Source of the DNA: Gammaproteobacteria bacterium
Lineage (GTDB): Bacteria > Pseudomonadota > Gammaproteobacteria > DRLM01
Direction: 5' to 3'
DNA: 53,253 bases
Assembly: GCA_023266095.1 (NCBI GenBank)
Contig: JAHFRV010000017.1
Coordinates: 1 to 53,253, forward strand
The position numbers and the translations under genes were made by a program. Within the stretch, counting starts at the first letter, position 1, and every line of letters starts with the position of its first letter. Below the pieces are notes generated by a model, which searched no databases, was not told the origin of the DNA, and saw only the letters and a program-made list of their open reading frames with translations. Of this stretch, positions 24,810 to 33,935 are shown piece after piece.

Positions 24810-25547
24810 AGGCACGACGTGTTCCAGCACGTCGCGCACTTTATCCATGCCCTGCTTCACCGATAGTTCGATGTCGTGCATGGAAATCGGCCCCGTACCC
24901 CGCCCGGCGGCCTTGTTGACCACCACCGCGAAGGCCGCGTAATGCAGGTCGAGTTCGCGGGCCAGAGCCGCCTCGGGCATGCCGGTCATTCCCACGACGG
25001 TACAGCCGTCGCGGGCCAGACGGTCGATCTCCGCGGCGGTTTCCAACCGGGGACCCTGGGTGGTGGCGTAGGTACCGTGATCGACGAAATCCAAATTCGC
25101 CGCCTGGCAGCCGCGGATCAACAATTGCCGCAGCTCTTCGCTGTAGGGTTGGGTGAAGTCCACATGAGTGACATGACTCAAGCCGTCCTCAAAAAAAGTA
25201 TTGTCGCGTGCCGAGGTGTAATCCACGATCTGATCGGGGATTACCAGACTGCCGGGTTCGAGATCGTCACTGATACCGCCCACCGCCGCCACCGCAATGA
25301 CTTGTTTCACCCCGGTGTGATGCAAGGCCCAGATATTGGCGCGGTAGTTGATCTTGTGGGGGGGAATGGTATGTCCATAACCGTGCCTTGCCAAAAACAC
25401 CACTTCTTTTCCCGATAATACCCCATGGGTCAGCGGTCCGGACGGTTCGCCAAACGGCGTATGCACCACCTCTCGCTTGATGATATCGAGGTTCTTCAGC
25501 GTGGTGAGTCCAGTACCTCCGATGATCGCCAGCTCAGTCATATCCAT
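24795..25547 (-). CDS. S-methyl-5'-thioinosine (or thioadenosine) phosphorylase
   Basis: 250 aa, PNP/MTAP family. Phosphorolyses the methylthio-nucleoside left over from polyamine or quorum-signal synthesis. Motifs: AIIGGTGL (start), FLARHGYGHTIPPHKINYRANIWAL, AVAAVGGISDDLEPGS, TYATTQGPRLETAAEI and VVGMTGMPEAALARELDLHYA. Gammaproteobacterial members next to hpt/nagZ-type genes are often thioinosine-specific, as characterised in Pseudomonas; specificity here is inferred. It sits 21 bp downstream of the hypoxanthine phosphoribosyltransferase gene, which would salvage the released hypoxanthine. Confidence 0.9.
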   Translation of the reverse strand: MDMTELAIIGGTGLTTLKNLDIIKREVVHTPFGEPSGPLTHGVLSGKEVVFLARHGYGHTIPPHKINYRANIWALHHTGVKQVIAVAAVGGISDDLEPGSLVIPDQIVDYTSARDNTFFEDGLSHVTHVDFTQPYSEELRQLLIRGCQAANLDFVDHGTYATTQGPRLETAAEIDRLARDGCTVVGMTGMPEAALARELDLHYAAFAVVVNKAAGRGTGPISMHDIELSVKQGMDKVRDVLEHVVPLLGT

Positions 25548-25568
25548 TCACACCTTTTAATTTGAAAT

Positions 25569-26123
25569 TCATTTCTCGGGTATCGCGTAGATACCGGGCA
25601 CGTTGCGTAGATAACCTTGATAATCCATGCCGCAACCGAAGACGTAGCGGTCCGCCACGTCCAGACCTTTGAAAGTGGCGACCAGTCCGCTTTTGCGTTC
25701 GTGGATTTTATCGAGCAAGACCGCGGTGAGCACTTCACGGGCGCCCGCTTCGGCGCAGGCCTCGCACAAAGCCTTCAAGGTCACGCCTTCATCGAGGATG
25801 TCATCGATCAACAGTACGACCCGGTCTTGCAGCGAATAATTGGGCCGGACTATCCAATGCAGTTGGCCCCCCTCGGTTTTGCCCTGATAACGGGTGGCGT
25901 GGAGATAATCGATTTGTAGAGGGAAATCCAAACGCGGCAGCAATTGGCCGGCGGGGATCAAGCCCCCGACCATCACGCACAACACCAAGGGGTTGCTGTC
26001 GGACAAACGCGCGGTGATTTGCGCGGCCATGCGATCATAAGCGGCCTCGATGTCTTGCTGGGAATAGATACGATCAGCGCGGGCGTACACCTCGCGGATG
26101 GCTTGCATATGGCTGTCAGTCAT
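25569..26123 (-). CDS. Hypoxanthine-guanine phosphoribosyltransferase
   Basis: 184 aa. Type I PRTase with the PRPP loop VVLLIDDILDEGVTLKAL near residues 98-115 and the flexible-loop and base-binding segments YQGKTEGGQLHW and VFGCGMDYQGYLRNVPGIYAI. It converts hypoxanthine or guanine to IMP or GMP. With the phosphorylase gene 21 bp downstream it forms a two-gene purine salvage operon. Confidence 0.93.
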   Translation of the reverse strand: MTDSHMQAIREVYARADRIYSQQDIEAAYDRMAAQITARLSDSNPLVLCVMVGGLIPAGQLLPRLDFPLQIDYLHATRYQGKTEGGQLHWIVRPNYSLQDRVVLLIDDILDEGVTLKALCEACAEAGAREVLTAVLLDKIHERKSGLVATFKGLDVADRYVFGCGMDYQGYLRNVPGIYAIPEK

Positions 26124-26179
26124 GGAAATAAATTGCCCGGCACGTTCCCGGCGTGATTATAGTGGGCGATGCCGCACCA

Positions 26180-28444
26180 TTACCAGCCCGCGTTGCGCGC
26201 GCGCCGGCGCCGGCTGCTGACCCCGGCCAAGGCACAGACCAGCAGCGGCAAGACACTGCTCCAGCCCAGCGCCCCGCTCCCGCCCTGCGAACAAAATAAA
26301 TTGCCGCAGTCGCCGCGCACCGGTTTTTCCACTTTCGCTTCCACCGAGATCACCACTCCGCCGGGATCTTTAATCACGAAATCAGCGGCGCCATCCGCGT
26401 CATTGGGACCACCATCCTCAATGAGCAGCTGCACGCAATTATGGCCTTCGGTTAAGCCCTTGGCATAGTCTACATGACCGGGCGGCGGACACACACCGTC
26501 ACTGCCCTGCGCGGAATAGACTTCATTACGGCTGTTGCGGGCGAAGTCCCGCCAACGCAAAGTAGGACTGTATTTACGATAAACCGCGTCCTTGGGAATC
26601 GGGGCGGTCTGTGGAATCACCACGGAGACCGATATCCCGGGGGCGGGCAAGCCATGAATTTCAAAATCATAATAACCGCCCGAGTTGACTCGGGTATCGG
26701 TGGCGTCGGGGCCCGGATTGTGTTCTCCGCCGCCGAAACTGATGATGTCTTCCGCGCTGACCAACGCCTGATCCCGGCCGGTCGCCAGCGCCGTGTCGCC
26801 TAAGCGCAGCGACAAGCCGGCACGCGTTTGCATCAAGAAAGCGTCGGTGCGCGGGGTTTTCTGTTGCAGAATATGACTGGCGAGCCGGCTGCTGTCGTAA
26901 TAATCGAGGACACCGTCATTATCACTGTCGCCCACCGCTTCATCCCGATCCGACAGGCCGTCGCCATCGCTGTCACCATCGGTCAAGTTGGGCCTGGCCT
27001 CAACAGACATCACCCGCAATTGCAACTCGGCCTTGGTCAAAGCAGGCACTAAATTACTATCTTTGACGGTGACCCTCACCTTGTAATAACCCGGCGCTAG
27101 CGTGCTGGGATTGAAGACGAAGACATTGCCCTGGCTGCCCGCACCCAGCTCACTGTTCGTGGCGCTCCAGTCGTATTGATAGGTATTGAAGTCGCCACTG
27201 TTGATATTACGCACATCGACGCTGACCGTCACCAGACCGCCGTCGACCATCACCACCCGGATCGGCACATTGTTTTGACGGGCCGTGAGCGATACCGCGG
27301 GCTGAATATTTCTTTCCGTGATGGTCACCGTCTGAGTACGAAAACCACCCGGCCGTGCGTTGAACGGCTGACCCATATTAAACACCACGGTTTCGTCGCT
27401 GGGCTCGGCGAGCACGTCCGTCCTGCTGACCAGGGTGACTTCCCCTTTGGTACCGCTCAGAATCTCGATGGTTGAAGACGGCTCTTCATAATCGATACCC
27501 TTGGCCGCGCTGCCCGTTAAGCTAAAAGGAATTTTCACCGGATAATATTGCGGCGTCGAGTCGAGCTCGACCCGCACCACCACGCTGCCACCTTCTTGTA
27601 CCATTTGATCGAGTTGAAAATTGGCCTTGGGCATGCTCGCCGCGGGATCTTGAATGGTCACCGTGAGAGGGGAGCTGGCGGGATCAACCATGTAATCCGC
27701 CCCGTCATTGATGGTGATAATGAGGGTCTCGTCGCCTTCGACCCCTTGATCGTCGCTGATATTGAGCGTGCCGGCCAGGGTCGAGGTAGCGGAATTCGGA
27801 AAACGCAATGCCCCCAAGCTTAAACTGTAGTCGCTGCCCTGGGTCGCGCTACCCGTAGCTTGGTAAGAGAAGTCTAGCGCACCACCGTTAAGGGTCTCAT
27901 CCGGCGCTCCCGTCCGAATAAAGGTGATAGGCGTCGAATTCGATTGCCCGGCTTGACCTTCGACCAACAACGAGGAACCGACCGAAACACCGATCACGGG
28001 CAGGATGCGCACCGTGGCAATATTGGAATCCGCGGTGCCGTCATTCACTTTATAAGAAAAGCTGTCGGCACCACTCAGCGCCGGGAGCGGGGACGGGGTG
28101 TAAGTAAAAGCACCGGTGGCGGCGTTGGTGATAGTGACTGTGCCTCGGCTGGGCGGCGATCCGACAATACTATAAGTAAGCGAATTACCGTCCGCGTCAC
28201 TCCCCGGGAGTTGACCGCTGACGCCGGCAACCGCGTAGGCGAAACGCGCGTCAGCGGCCACCGGCGCGGCCGCGTGGGCCGGCAAGCTCATAGCCCACGT
28301 CACGCAAAAGAAAAGCAAAGCGTGAAAAGCTCGCGCTAAAACTTGGGTCTGGGCGCGGGGCGGATAGACCTGCAATTCAGCAACGCTGAGCGGAGGAACG
28401 GTCGCGGATGCAGCCGAAATCCGGCTGGAAAACAATGTTGTCAT
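26180..28444 (-). CDS. Large secreted protein with Calx-beta repeats, choice-of-anchor U-like region and sorting tail
   Basis: 754 aa from the ATG at 28444 (a GTG three codons upstream is possible). Long N-terminus with a hydrophobic segment ending near AHAAAP. Then a cadherin-like repeat (SYKVNDGTADSN), two or more Calx-beta repeats (VEGQAGQSNSTPITFIR; DDQGVEGDETLIITINDG; EPSDETVVFNMG), a PKD/Ig-like domain, a calcium-binding type 3 segment (DGDSDGDGLSDRDE, DSDNDGVLDYYDS) and a choice-of-anchor U-like region (CVQLLIEDGGPNDADG). The end is GGSGALGW, a hydrophobic helix and RRRRAR, resembling a GlyGly-CTERM sorting signal. Probably a surface protein; ligand unknown. Confidence 0.82.
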   Translation of the reverse strand: MTTLFSSRISAASATVPPLSVAELQVYPPRAQTQVLARAFHALLFFCVTWAMSLPAHAAAPVAADARFAYAVAGVSGQLPGSDADGNSLTYSIVGSPPSRGTVTITNAATGAFTYTPSPLPALSGADSFSYKVNDGTADSNIATVRILPVIGVSVGSSLLVEGQAGQSNSTPITFIRTGAPDETLNGGALDFSYQATGSATQGSDYSLSLGALRFPNSATSTLAGTLNISDDQGVEGDETLIITINDGADYMVDPASSPLTVTIQDPAASMPKANFQLDQMVQEGGSVVVRVELDSTPQYYPVKIPFSLTGSAAKGIDYEEPSSTIEILSGTKGEVTLVSRTDVLAEPSDETVVFNMGQPFNARPGGFRTQTVTITERNIQPAVSLTARQNNVPIRVVMVDGGLVTVSVDVRNINSGDFNTYQYDWSATNSELGAGSQGNVFVFNPSTLAPGYYKVRVTVKDSNLVPALTKAELQLRVMSVEARPNLTDGDSDGDGLSDRDEAVGDSDNDGVLDYYDSSRLASHILQQKTPRTDAFLMQTRAGLSLRLGDTALATGRDQALVSAEDIISFGGGEHNPGPDATDTRVNSGGYYDFEIHGLPAPGISVSVVIPQTAPIPKDAVYRKYSPTLRWRDFARNSRNEVYSAQGSDGVCPPPGHVDYAKGLTEGHNCVQLLIEDGGPNDADGAADFVIKDPGGVVISVEAKVEKPVRGDCGNLFCSQGGSGALGWSSVLPLLVCALAGVSSRRRRARNAGW

Positions 28445-28745
28445 TAGGTACACCGGCAGCCTGCCTCTCTCATCATTACCGGACTGGCGGCGGGCGCTTT
28501 TTTATTGAGTAGTCCTAGTCAACAGCCGCGGAGGTTCGCGGACCCGGTGGAAGCCGCCGGCCTGTTCACTACTCACAAAAAACCGCCATCGCCAGCCTAT
28601 TGCTGAACTAATTCAGTGGATTAGCGGGGGCTTCCCTGCGGCGATGACAGCGCATCAGCTGCCAATTCATGGTCACAAAGTTGGATCACCGTAGCATACG
28701 GCCCGGAAATATTCCAGGGGAGGCCGGACGGCGCGGCCGCCACGT
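28445..28745. other. 301-bp intergenic region upstream of the large secreted protein
   Basis: No gene supported. It contains GC-rich segments around 28530-28560 and a T6 run at 28499-28504 after GGCGGGCGC on the plus strand, without a clear stem. The promoter of the large secreted protein should be here but cannot be picked with confidence. Confidence 0.4.
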
Positions 28746-29420
28746 TCAAAAATGCAACACTACGCCCAAGCTGGGAAAACTATCGGTGTATTCGTCGGTC
28801 TTGACCAGCCCCACCGTGGTTTGCTGCCATTCCGCGCGCAGCCACCAGTTTTTATACAACCGCCAGTCGGCGCCCAGGCCATAGATGAAACTCACGCCGT
28901 CATCGTGTACCACCGAACGGTTGGACTGATCGGGATCGTCGACCACCGAAGTCGCAGCGATGGTCGGTTCATACACCACGGCGGAATCCCAAAAGAACAA
29001 GCCGCCCTTGGCATAAACCTTCACGCGCTGGCGAAAAGTCCAAGACACCAGCGCTTGCGTGCTCACCCCTTTCGCCTCGGTGGAGCCCGTCACATTGCCC
29101 GGCTTCCACACCGAAGGCACCTGTCCGGAAGCGACGCCGCGGAATGAAGAATCGCCTAAGCGGATATAAGCCAGTTCGAGGTCGATATGTTCGTTGAAAC
29201 GATAACCGGCGAAAGCCTGATAAGCGACGCCGCTCTCATCGACCTGACTGCTGGTCAGTGAGCCGTCATTCCAATCGGCGCCGGTGATATCCAGTGTACT
29301 GATCCCCGCCGAGAGACCCGCGTACCAGGTAAGCGGTTGCGTATCGGCCGCCTGCGCCGTGCCGCAGATCAGCAGGCCGGCAAAGCCCAGTGCCGTGGCT
29401 AATTTTTGTTGTCGTTGCAT
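28746..29420 (-). CDS. Small outer-membrane beta-barrel protein (OmpA/OmpW-like)
   Basis: 224 aa. Signal peptide about 1-24 (CGTAQA-ADT). Alternating hydrophobic strands suit an eight-stranded barrel: WYAGLSAGIS, GVAYQAFAGYRFNEHIDLELAYIRLGD, VKVYAKGGLFFWDS, GLGADWRLYKNWWLRAEWQQ, and the barrel-ending aromatic signature SLGVVLHF with C-terminal Phe. Loops are long and acidic. It begins 7 nt after the peroxidase stop codon, so the pair is an operon. Confidence 0.85.
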   Translation of the reverse strand: MQRQQKLATALGFAGLLICGTAQAADTQPLTWYAGLSAGISTLDITGADWNDGSLTSSQVDESGVAYQAFAGYRFNEHIDLELAYIRLGDSSFRGVASGQVPSVWKPGNVTGSTEAKGVSTQALVSWTFRQRVKVYAKGGLFFWDSAVVYEPTIAATSVVDDPDQSNRSVVHDDGVSFIYGLGADWRLYKNWWLRAEWQQTTVGLVKTDEYTDSFPSLGVVLHF

Positions 29421-29427
29421 AACTCCG

Positions 29428-30537
29428 TCACTTGGTTGGATGTGAAGACTTCACCGTCGCGGACGCGGCCGTCTCGACCACCGGACGTTGCCATGGCCAG
29501 ACCACATCATGGGGTGTCGCAGGTAAGGTCGGCAAGTTTTGCGCGGGCTTTATTCCGTTCAAACTCTCCAAAAAAGCCACGATATCCCGCACCTCGGCGT
29601 CTTTTAGAGTGAGGTTGAGTTCCACCCGCGCCATCACCCGCACCGCCTCGCTCAAGGTCGAGACACTGCCGTTGTGGAAATAGGGCGCGGTCAACGCCAC
29701 ATTGCGCAGCAGCGGCACCCGCCACATATATTTCTCGCCCGGGTCGCCGCTGTACGACACCCGGCCGATATCTTGCGTCAAGCCATAACTTTCATCGTAT
29801 GGGCTACCGAGAAAATTGGGGAATAATTCGTAAAAGCCGTCGCCCATTTTCAAAAACGGCCCCGGCGCCGGACCGGCGAAATTGACCCCGAAATGGCAGG
29901 ACATGCAGCCGATATCGCGGAAGGTCGCCAAACCCCGCTGCGCCTGGGCGGTCAAGGCCTTTTTATCCCCTTTGATATAACGATCGAAAGCGCTGTCAGG
30001 CGTGCGCAAGGTGCGTAGATAAGTGGCGAGGGACTTGGCCACGGTGTCGAGCGTGACCGGGTCAGTCTTGCCGAAGACACTCTCGAACTGGGCGCGGTAG
30101 CCGGGAATCCGGTTGATTCGCGCTATCAGTTCGGCGAGATCCGGCAGGGCCATGGTCGTGCTGTCGAATAGATGGCTGCGTAGCTGTTCTTCCAGGCTGC
30201 GGGCGCGGCCGTCCCAATACAGCACGGTCTGATAAGCCACGTTCCATACGGTGGGGGCATTGCGCGTACCGGGCTTGCCCAAGGCGCCGACCGAGACCGG
30301 ACGATGGTCGCCGCCACCCGCCGTGAGATCGTGGCAGCTGTTGCATGACACACTGCCGTTCAGCGACAGGCGGTTATCGAAATAGAGTTGTCGGCCCAGG
30401 GCCGCCTTTGGCTCGGTCAGCGGGTTGTCGGCGGGCACCGGCACCGCCGCGGGCAAAGGCTGCATCATCTCGAAGGCCGGGGCCGCCGCCGACGCACAGA
30501 TAGCGATCACCACAAACATACTTCTCGCCCAAAACAT
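29428..30537 (-). CDS. Di-haem cytochrome c peroxidase (CcpA/MauG family)
   Basis: 369 aa from the ATG of MFWARSMFVV at 30537, chosen for the SD GGAGAGAGGAG; the open frame runs 33 codons further. Signal peptide about 1-23. Two CxxCH haem sites: CNSCHD near residue 67 and CMSCHF near 215. Other family segments: LGRQLYFDNRLSLNG, NAPTVWNVAY, LYWDGRARSLEEQL and APYFHNGSVSTLSEAVRVM. Periplasmic reduction of hydrogen peroxide is the classic function; MauG-like activities are possible. Co-transcribed with the barrel protein gene downstream. Confidence 0.93.
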   Translation of the reverse strand: MFWARSMFVVIAICASAAAPAFEMMQPLPAAVPVPADNPLTEPKAALGRQLYFDNRLSLNGSVSCNSCHDLTAGGGDHRPVSVGALGKPGTRNAPTVWNVAYQTVLYWDGRARSLEEQLRSHLFDSTTMALPDLAELIARINRIPGYRAQFESVFGKTDPVTLDTVAKSLATYLRTLRTPDSAFDRYIKGDKKALTAQAQRGLATFRDIGCMSCHFGVNFAGPAPGPFLKMGDGFYELFPNFLGSPYDESYGLTQDIGRVSYSGDPGEKYMWRVPLLRNVALTAPYFHNGSVSTLSEAVRVMARVELNLTLKDAEVRDIVAFLESLNGIKPAQNLPTLPATPHDVVWPWQRPVVETAASATVKSSHPTK

Positions 30538-30632
30538 CGTACTCCTCTCTCCCCATTGCTTATGCAAACACGTCTTTAAAACACGGCCGCGCGACGGATC
30601 GCTACCGTCGGCAACCATCATCGCGCCAATCA

Positions 30633-31676
30633 TCACACCAAACGCGGTTCATCGGGCCGGCTGCACTCGGCCACCGCCTGCATCGCTTCTTGCCAGATCG
30701 GATCCAGCCGCAGCTTATTATGAGCGACCTTGCCCCGGCCGTGCATGCGGGCCAGCCGCAATTGACTGGCGGGGTTGGCCGCGGCCGCCAGCTCATCCAG
30801 CAGCAGCGGTACCGCCGCCAGCTCATTGCACACCAGCAGCATATCGCAGCCGGCGTCCAGGGCGGCGCGGGCGCGGTCGAGGATGTCACCGGCCGCCGCC
30901 GCGCCGCTCATGCCGAGATCATCGCTGAAGATCACTCCTTGGAAACGCAGGCGCTTGCGCAATACCTCCTGCATCCAGAAGCGCGAGAATCCCGCGGGAC
31001 GGGGATCGACGCGCGGATACACCACGTGTGCCGCCATGATTCCCGCGAGTCCGTAGTTGACCATGCGCTCGAAGGGCAGCATGTCCTCGGCGGCGATATC
31101 TTCATAAGTCCGGGGATCACTCACCACCACCTGATGCGAATCCGCCGCCGCCGTGCCGTGGCCGGGAAAATGTTTGCCGGTGGCCATCATCCCGGCGATG
31201 TCCATTCCGATCATATAGGCATGGGCAAGATCGGCGATCACTTCGCCGTCGCTGTGAAAGGCGCGATTGCCGATCACCTCGCTGTTGCCGCGATCGAGAT
31301 CCAGCACCGGCGTGAAACTGAGATCGACGCCCGTCGCGCGCAACTCCGCCGCCATCAGCCAGCCCAGCAATTGCGCGAGGTGTTTGGCGCGTCTACTGTC
31401 TTTATCGTAGATATGACCGAGCTGCCGCACCGGCGGCAGCTCGATGAAACCCGCGCGGAAACGCTGCACCCGCCCGCCTTCGTGATCCACCGCCACCAGC
31501 AGGGGTGGCTCGCGCAATTTGTGGATATCCTCCACCAAGGCCTGCAACTGCTCGGTGTCGGCATAATTACGGGTGAACAGAATCACCCCGCCGATCAGCG
31601 GATGCCGCAGCATCTCCCGCTCCTCGGCGCTCAGTGTCCAACCCGCCATACCCACCATCAGCGGTCCCAAGGCCAT
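30633..31676 (-). CDS. nagZ: Beta-N-acetylhexosaminidase NagZ
   Basis: 347 aa, glycoside hydrolase family 3, single-domain cytoplasmic type. Removes GlcNAc from GlcNAc-anhydroMurNAc peptides in murein recycling. Motifs: GGVILFTRNYAD, VDHEGGRVQRFR, KHFPGHGTAAADSH (about 168-181) and the nucleophile region GVIFSDDLGMSGA. SD AAGGAG before the ATG. It is 30 bp downstream of the second permease gene and ends a four-gene same-strand run that starts with an L,D-transpeptidase. Confidence 0.96.
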   Translation of the reverse strand: MALGPLMVGMAGWTLSAEEREMLRHPLIGGVILFTRNYADTEQLQALVEDIHKLREPPLLVAVDHEGGRVQRFRAGFIELPPVRQLGHIYDKDSRRAKHLAQLLGWLMAAELRATGVDLSFTPVLDLDRGNSEVIGNRAFHSDGEVIADLAHAYMIGMDIAGMMATGKHFPGHGTAAADSHQVVVSDPRTYEDIAAEDMLPFERMVNYGLAGIMAAHVVYPRVDPRPAGFSRFWMQEVLRKRLRFQGVIFSDDLGMSGAAAAGDILDRARAALDAGCDMLLVCNELAAVPLLLDELAAAANPASQLRLARMHGRGKVAHNKLRLDPIWQEAMQAVAECSRPDEPRLV

Positions 31677-31706
31677 AACGTTCTCCTTATCCGCCAGTCT
31701 TGTCCG

Positions 31707-32504
31707 TCATGGCCGGGCGCGCACGTCGAGGCGATCGCGCAACCGGTCTCCCAACAGATTCACCGCCAACACCACCAGCATCAAGGCCACGCCCGGCGCC
31801 AGCACCATGTGCGGCGCCATCAACATGTAACGCGTCCCGTCGCGGATCATACTGCCCCAGGAGGCGGTCGGCGGCTGCACGCCGAGGCCGAGGAAAGACA
31901 AGCCCGCCTCGGCGATCACCGCGCCCGCCACCGCGAAAGTGCCTTCGACGATCAGCGGCGCCCACATCAACGGCAGCAAATGCCGCAGCAGGATGCGCGG
32001 CCGCCGCACCCCCAGCGCCACCGCCGCCTGAATGTGTTCGCGGTGTTTCAGCGACAACACCTGCGCCCGCGCCAGCCGCGCGAAACCCACCCAACCCACC
32101 ACGCTCAGCGCGATGACCACGTTGTTCACGCCGGGGCCGAGCACCCCCGCCAGCGCGATGGCCAACAGAATACCCGGAAAGGCCATGAAAATATCGATGA
32201 TCCGCACTATCAGATGATCGAACCAGCCGCCGAGATAGCCGCTCACCGTACCGATCAAAGTACCGGTCAACACCGTGACCGCCACCACGGCTATCGCGAC
32301 GATGAACGAGGTCTGCGCTCCCACCACCAGCCGCTCCCACACCGGCCGGCCGAGGTCGTCGTAACCCAGCCAGGCTTGTGAACCCGGGCCGGCGAGGATG
32401 CGCGCCAATTCGATGTGATTGGGGTCGGCCGCCAGCCACGGCCCCAACAGCGCGCTCAAGGCCCAAACCAGCATGATCCCCGCCGGCAGCCACAGCCGCA
32501 TCAT
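31707..32504 (-). CDS. ABC transporter permease, DppC/OppC type
   Basis: 265 aa. Inner-membrane permease of a peptide or nickel-type ABC importer. Five to six hydrophobic helices, the N-terminal OppC-type start (WLAADPNHIE...AGPGSQAWLGYDDLGRPVWERLV) and the EAA loop (AAVALGVRRPRILLRHLLP) contacting the ATPase. The ATG at 32504 overlaps the TGA of the DppB-like gene. No ATPase or solute-binding gene is present, so the transporter must use subunits encoded elsewhere. Confidence 0.93.
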   Translation of the reverse strand: MMRLWLPAGIMLVWALSALLGPWLAADPNHIELARILAGPGSQAWLGYDDLGRPVWERLVVGAQTSFIVAIAVVAVTVLTGTLIGTVSGYLGGWFDHLIVRIIDIFMAFPGILLAIALAGVLGPGVNNVVIALSVVGWVGFARLARAQVLSLKHREHIQAAVALGVRRPRILLRHLLPLMWAPLIVEGTFAVAGAVIAEAGLSFLGLGVQPPTASWGSMIRDGTRYMLMAPHMVLAPGVALMLVVLAVNLLGDRLRDRLDVRARP

Positions 32505-33430
32505 GCGTCGGCCCCCAATCGTACCCGCGGATCCAGCCAGGCATACAGCAGGTCGGTGGCGGTATTCACTAATACGTAGGTGACGCTGATCAGCAAGACG
32601 CAAGCCTGCACCACCGGATAATCACGGCGCTGTATCGACTCGATGGTCAACTCGCCGAGGCCGGGCCAGGAGAACACCATCTCGGTCACCACCGCGCCGC
32701 CCAACAACACACCCAGTTGCAGACCCAATATCGTCACCACCGGCAACAGCGCGTTGCGCAGGGCGTGATGCCACACTACCACCCGCTCCGGCAGACCCTT
32801 GGCCCGCGCGGTACGCACGTAGTCCTCGTGCAGCACCTCCAGCAAGGAGGCGCGCACCATCCGCGACAACACCGCCGCCAGCGCCGTGCCCAAGGTCAGA
32901 GCCGGCAATACCAGCGAACTCAATTCATCGCGGCCGCTCACCGGCAGCCAGCCCAGCCACACCGAGAACACCAGAATCAACAACGGCCCCAGCCAGAAAT
33001 GCGGCAAGGACACCCCGAGCAACGCCACACCCATCGCACCGTAATCCCAACCGCTGTCCTTGCGCACCGCGGCCAACACACCCAGCGGAAAGGCGATGAG
33101 CACCGCCACACCCAAGGCCGCCGCCGCCAATTCCGCCGTGGCGGGAATACGCTCCCACAAGATTTCCGTGATGGGACGTTTGGAATGCAGCGAGGTACCC
33201 AAATCCAGCCGCAGCAGCCCTTCCAGAAAATGCAGCAGTTGCGCCCACAACGGCTGATCGAGGCCGAGCGCCTGCCGCAAGGCCTCACGATCCGCCGCGT
33301 GAGCCGACTCGCCCAGCATCACCTCGACCGGATCGCCGGGCACCAGATGCAGCAGTAGAAACACCAGACAGCTCACGCCCAGCAGCACCACGGCGGCACT
33401 CAATAAGCGGGAAATAATGAAAACAGGCAT
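32501..33430 (-). CDS. ABC transporter permease, DppB/OppB type
   Basis: 309 aa from the ATG at 33430 (MPVFIISRLL). Typical DppB layout: N-terminal helix, FLLLHLVPGDPVEVMLG, the periplasmic segment LDLGTSLHSKRPITEILWERIPATAEL, and the EAA loop VRTARAKGLPERVVVWHHALRNALLP. It pairs with the DppC-like gene by stop/start overlap and begins 16 bp after the L,D-transpeptidase. The open frame upstream of 33430 overlaps the L,D-transpeptidase and is rejected as a start. Confidence 0.93.
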   Translation of the reverse strand: MPVFIISRLLSAAVVLLGVSCLVFLLLHLVPGDPVEVMLGESAHAADREALRQALGLDQPLWAQLLHFLEGLLRLDLGTSLHSKRPITEILWERIPATAELAAAALGVAVLIAFPLGVLAAVRKDSGWDYGAMGVALLGVSLPHFWLGPLLILVFSVWLGWLPVSGRDELSSLVLPALTLGTALAAVLSRMVRASLLEVLHEDYVRTARAKGLPERVVVWHHALRNALLPVVTILGLQLGVLLGGAVVTEMVFSWPGLGELTIESIQRRDYPVVQACVLLISVTYVLVNTATDLLYAWLDPRVRLGADA

Positions 33431-33446
33431 GGTGGCTTGGTGCGCC

Positions 33447-33935
33447 TTAGTCGGTGATGGTGACCGGCGTGCCCGCCGGCACGCGATCGAACAGCGCGAC
33501 GATATCGCTGTTGCGCATGCGCACGCAGCCGCGCGAACCCGGCGTCCCCAGGACGACATGATCGGGCGTGCCGTGCAGATAAATGTAACGGCGCATGCTA
33601 TCGACAGCGCCCAAGCGGTTGCGGCCTGGCTCACACCCGCTCAGCCACAAGATGCGGGTCAGTATCCAATCGCGACCGGGAAAACGCTCACCCAGCTCGC
33701 GGCTGTAAATCTCGCCGGTGGGACGGCGGCCGACGAACACAGTGCCGGGCGCGCAGCCGCCGCCGATTTTGGCGCGGATGATGTGCTCGCCGCGCGGTGT
33801 GCACTCGCTGCCGCTTTGTTCACCCGCGCCGTTCTTGGCGGTGGACACCGACACGTCGATCACCAGCGCGCCGTTCTCCCAATAACGCAGCCGCTGTTCG
33901 CTAATGCTGATTTCGATACGCGTCGCCTGGCCCAT
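33447..33935 (-). CDS. L,D-transpeptidase (YkuD family) without signal peptide
   Basis: 162 aa. YkuD domain throughout: RIEISISEQRLRYWENG at the start, TPRGEHIIRAKIGG and the catalytic motif HGTPDHVVLGTPGSRGCVRM, with the active-site Cys in SRGCVRM. A GTG three bases upstream is an alternative start. There is no signal peptide or anchor, unusual for an enzyme of the periplasmic murein, but known for small YkuD proteins. It is the first gene of the run with the two permeases and nagZ, which suggests a role in murein fragment processing or recycling, as in cytoplasmic L,D-carboxypeptidase-like members; that is inference. Confidence 0.88.
   Translation of the reverse strand: MGQATRIEISISEQRLRYWENGALVIDVSVSTAKNGAGEQSGSECTPRGEHIIRAKIGGGCAPGTVFVGRRPTGEIYSRELGERFPGRDWILTRILWLSGCEPGRNRLGAVDSMRRYIYLHGTPDHVVLGTPGSRGCVRMRNSDIVALFDRVPAGTPVTITD

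Noticed and set aside
30690-32381. 563-codon plus-strand ORF opposite nagZ and the permease
   Set aside because: Extremely His/Arg/Gln-rich, typical of an antisense frame in GC-rich DNA; the minus strand encodes clear families.
33431-33634. Extended N-terminus of the DppB-like permease
   Set aside because: It overlaps the L,D-transpeptidase in another frame and lacks permease character; the ATG at 33430 gives a normal start.
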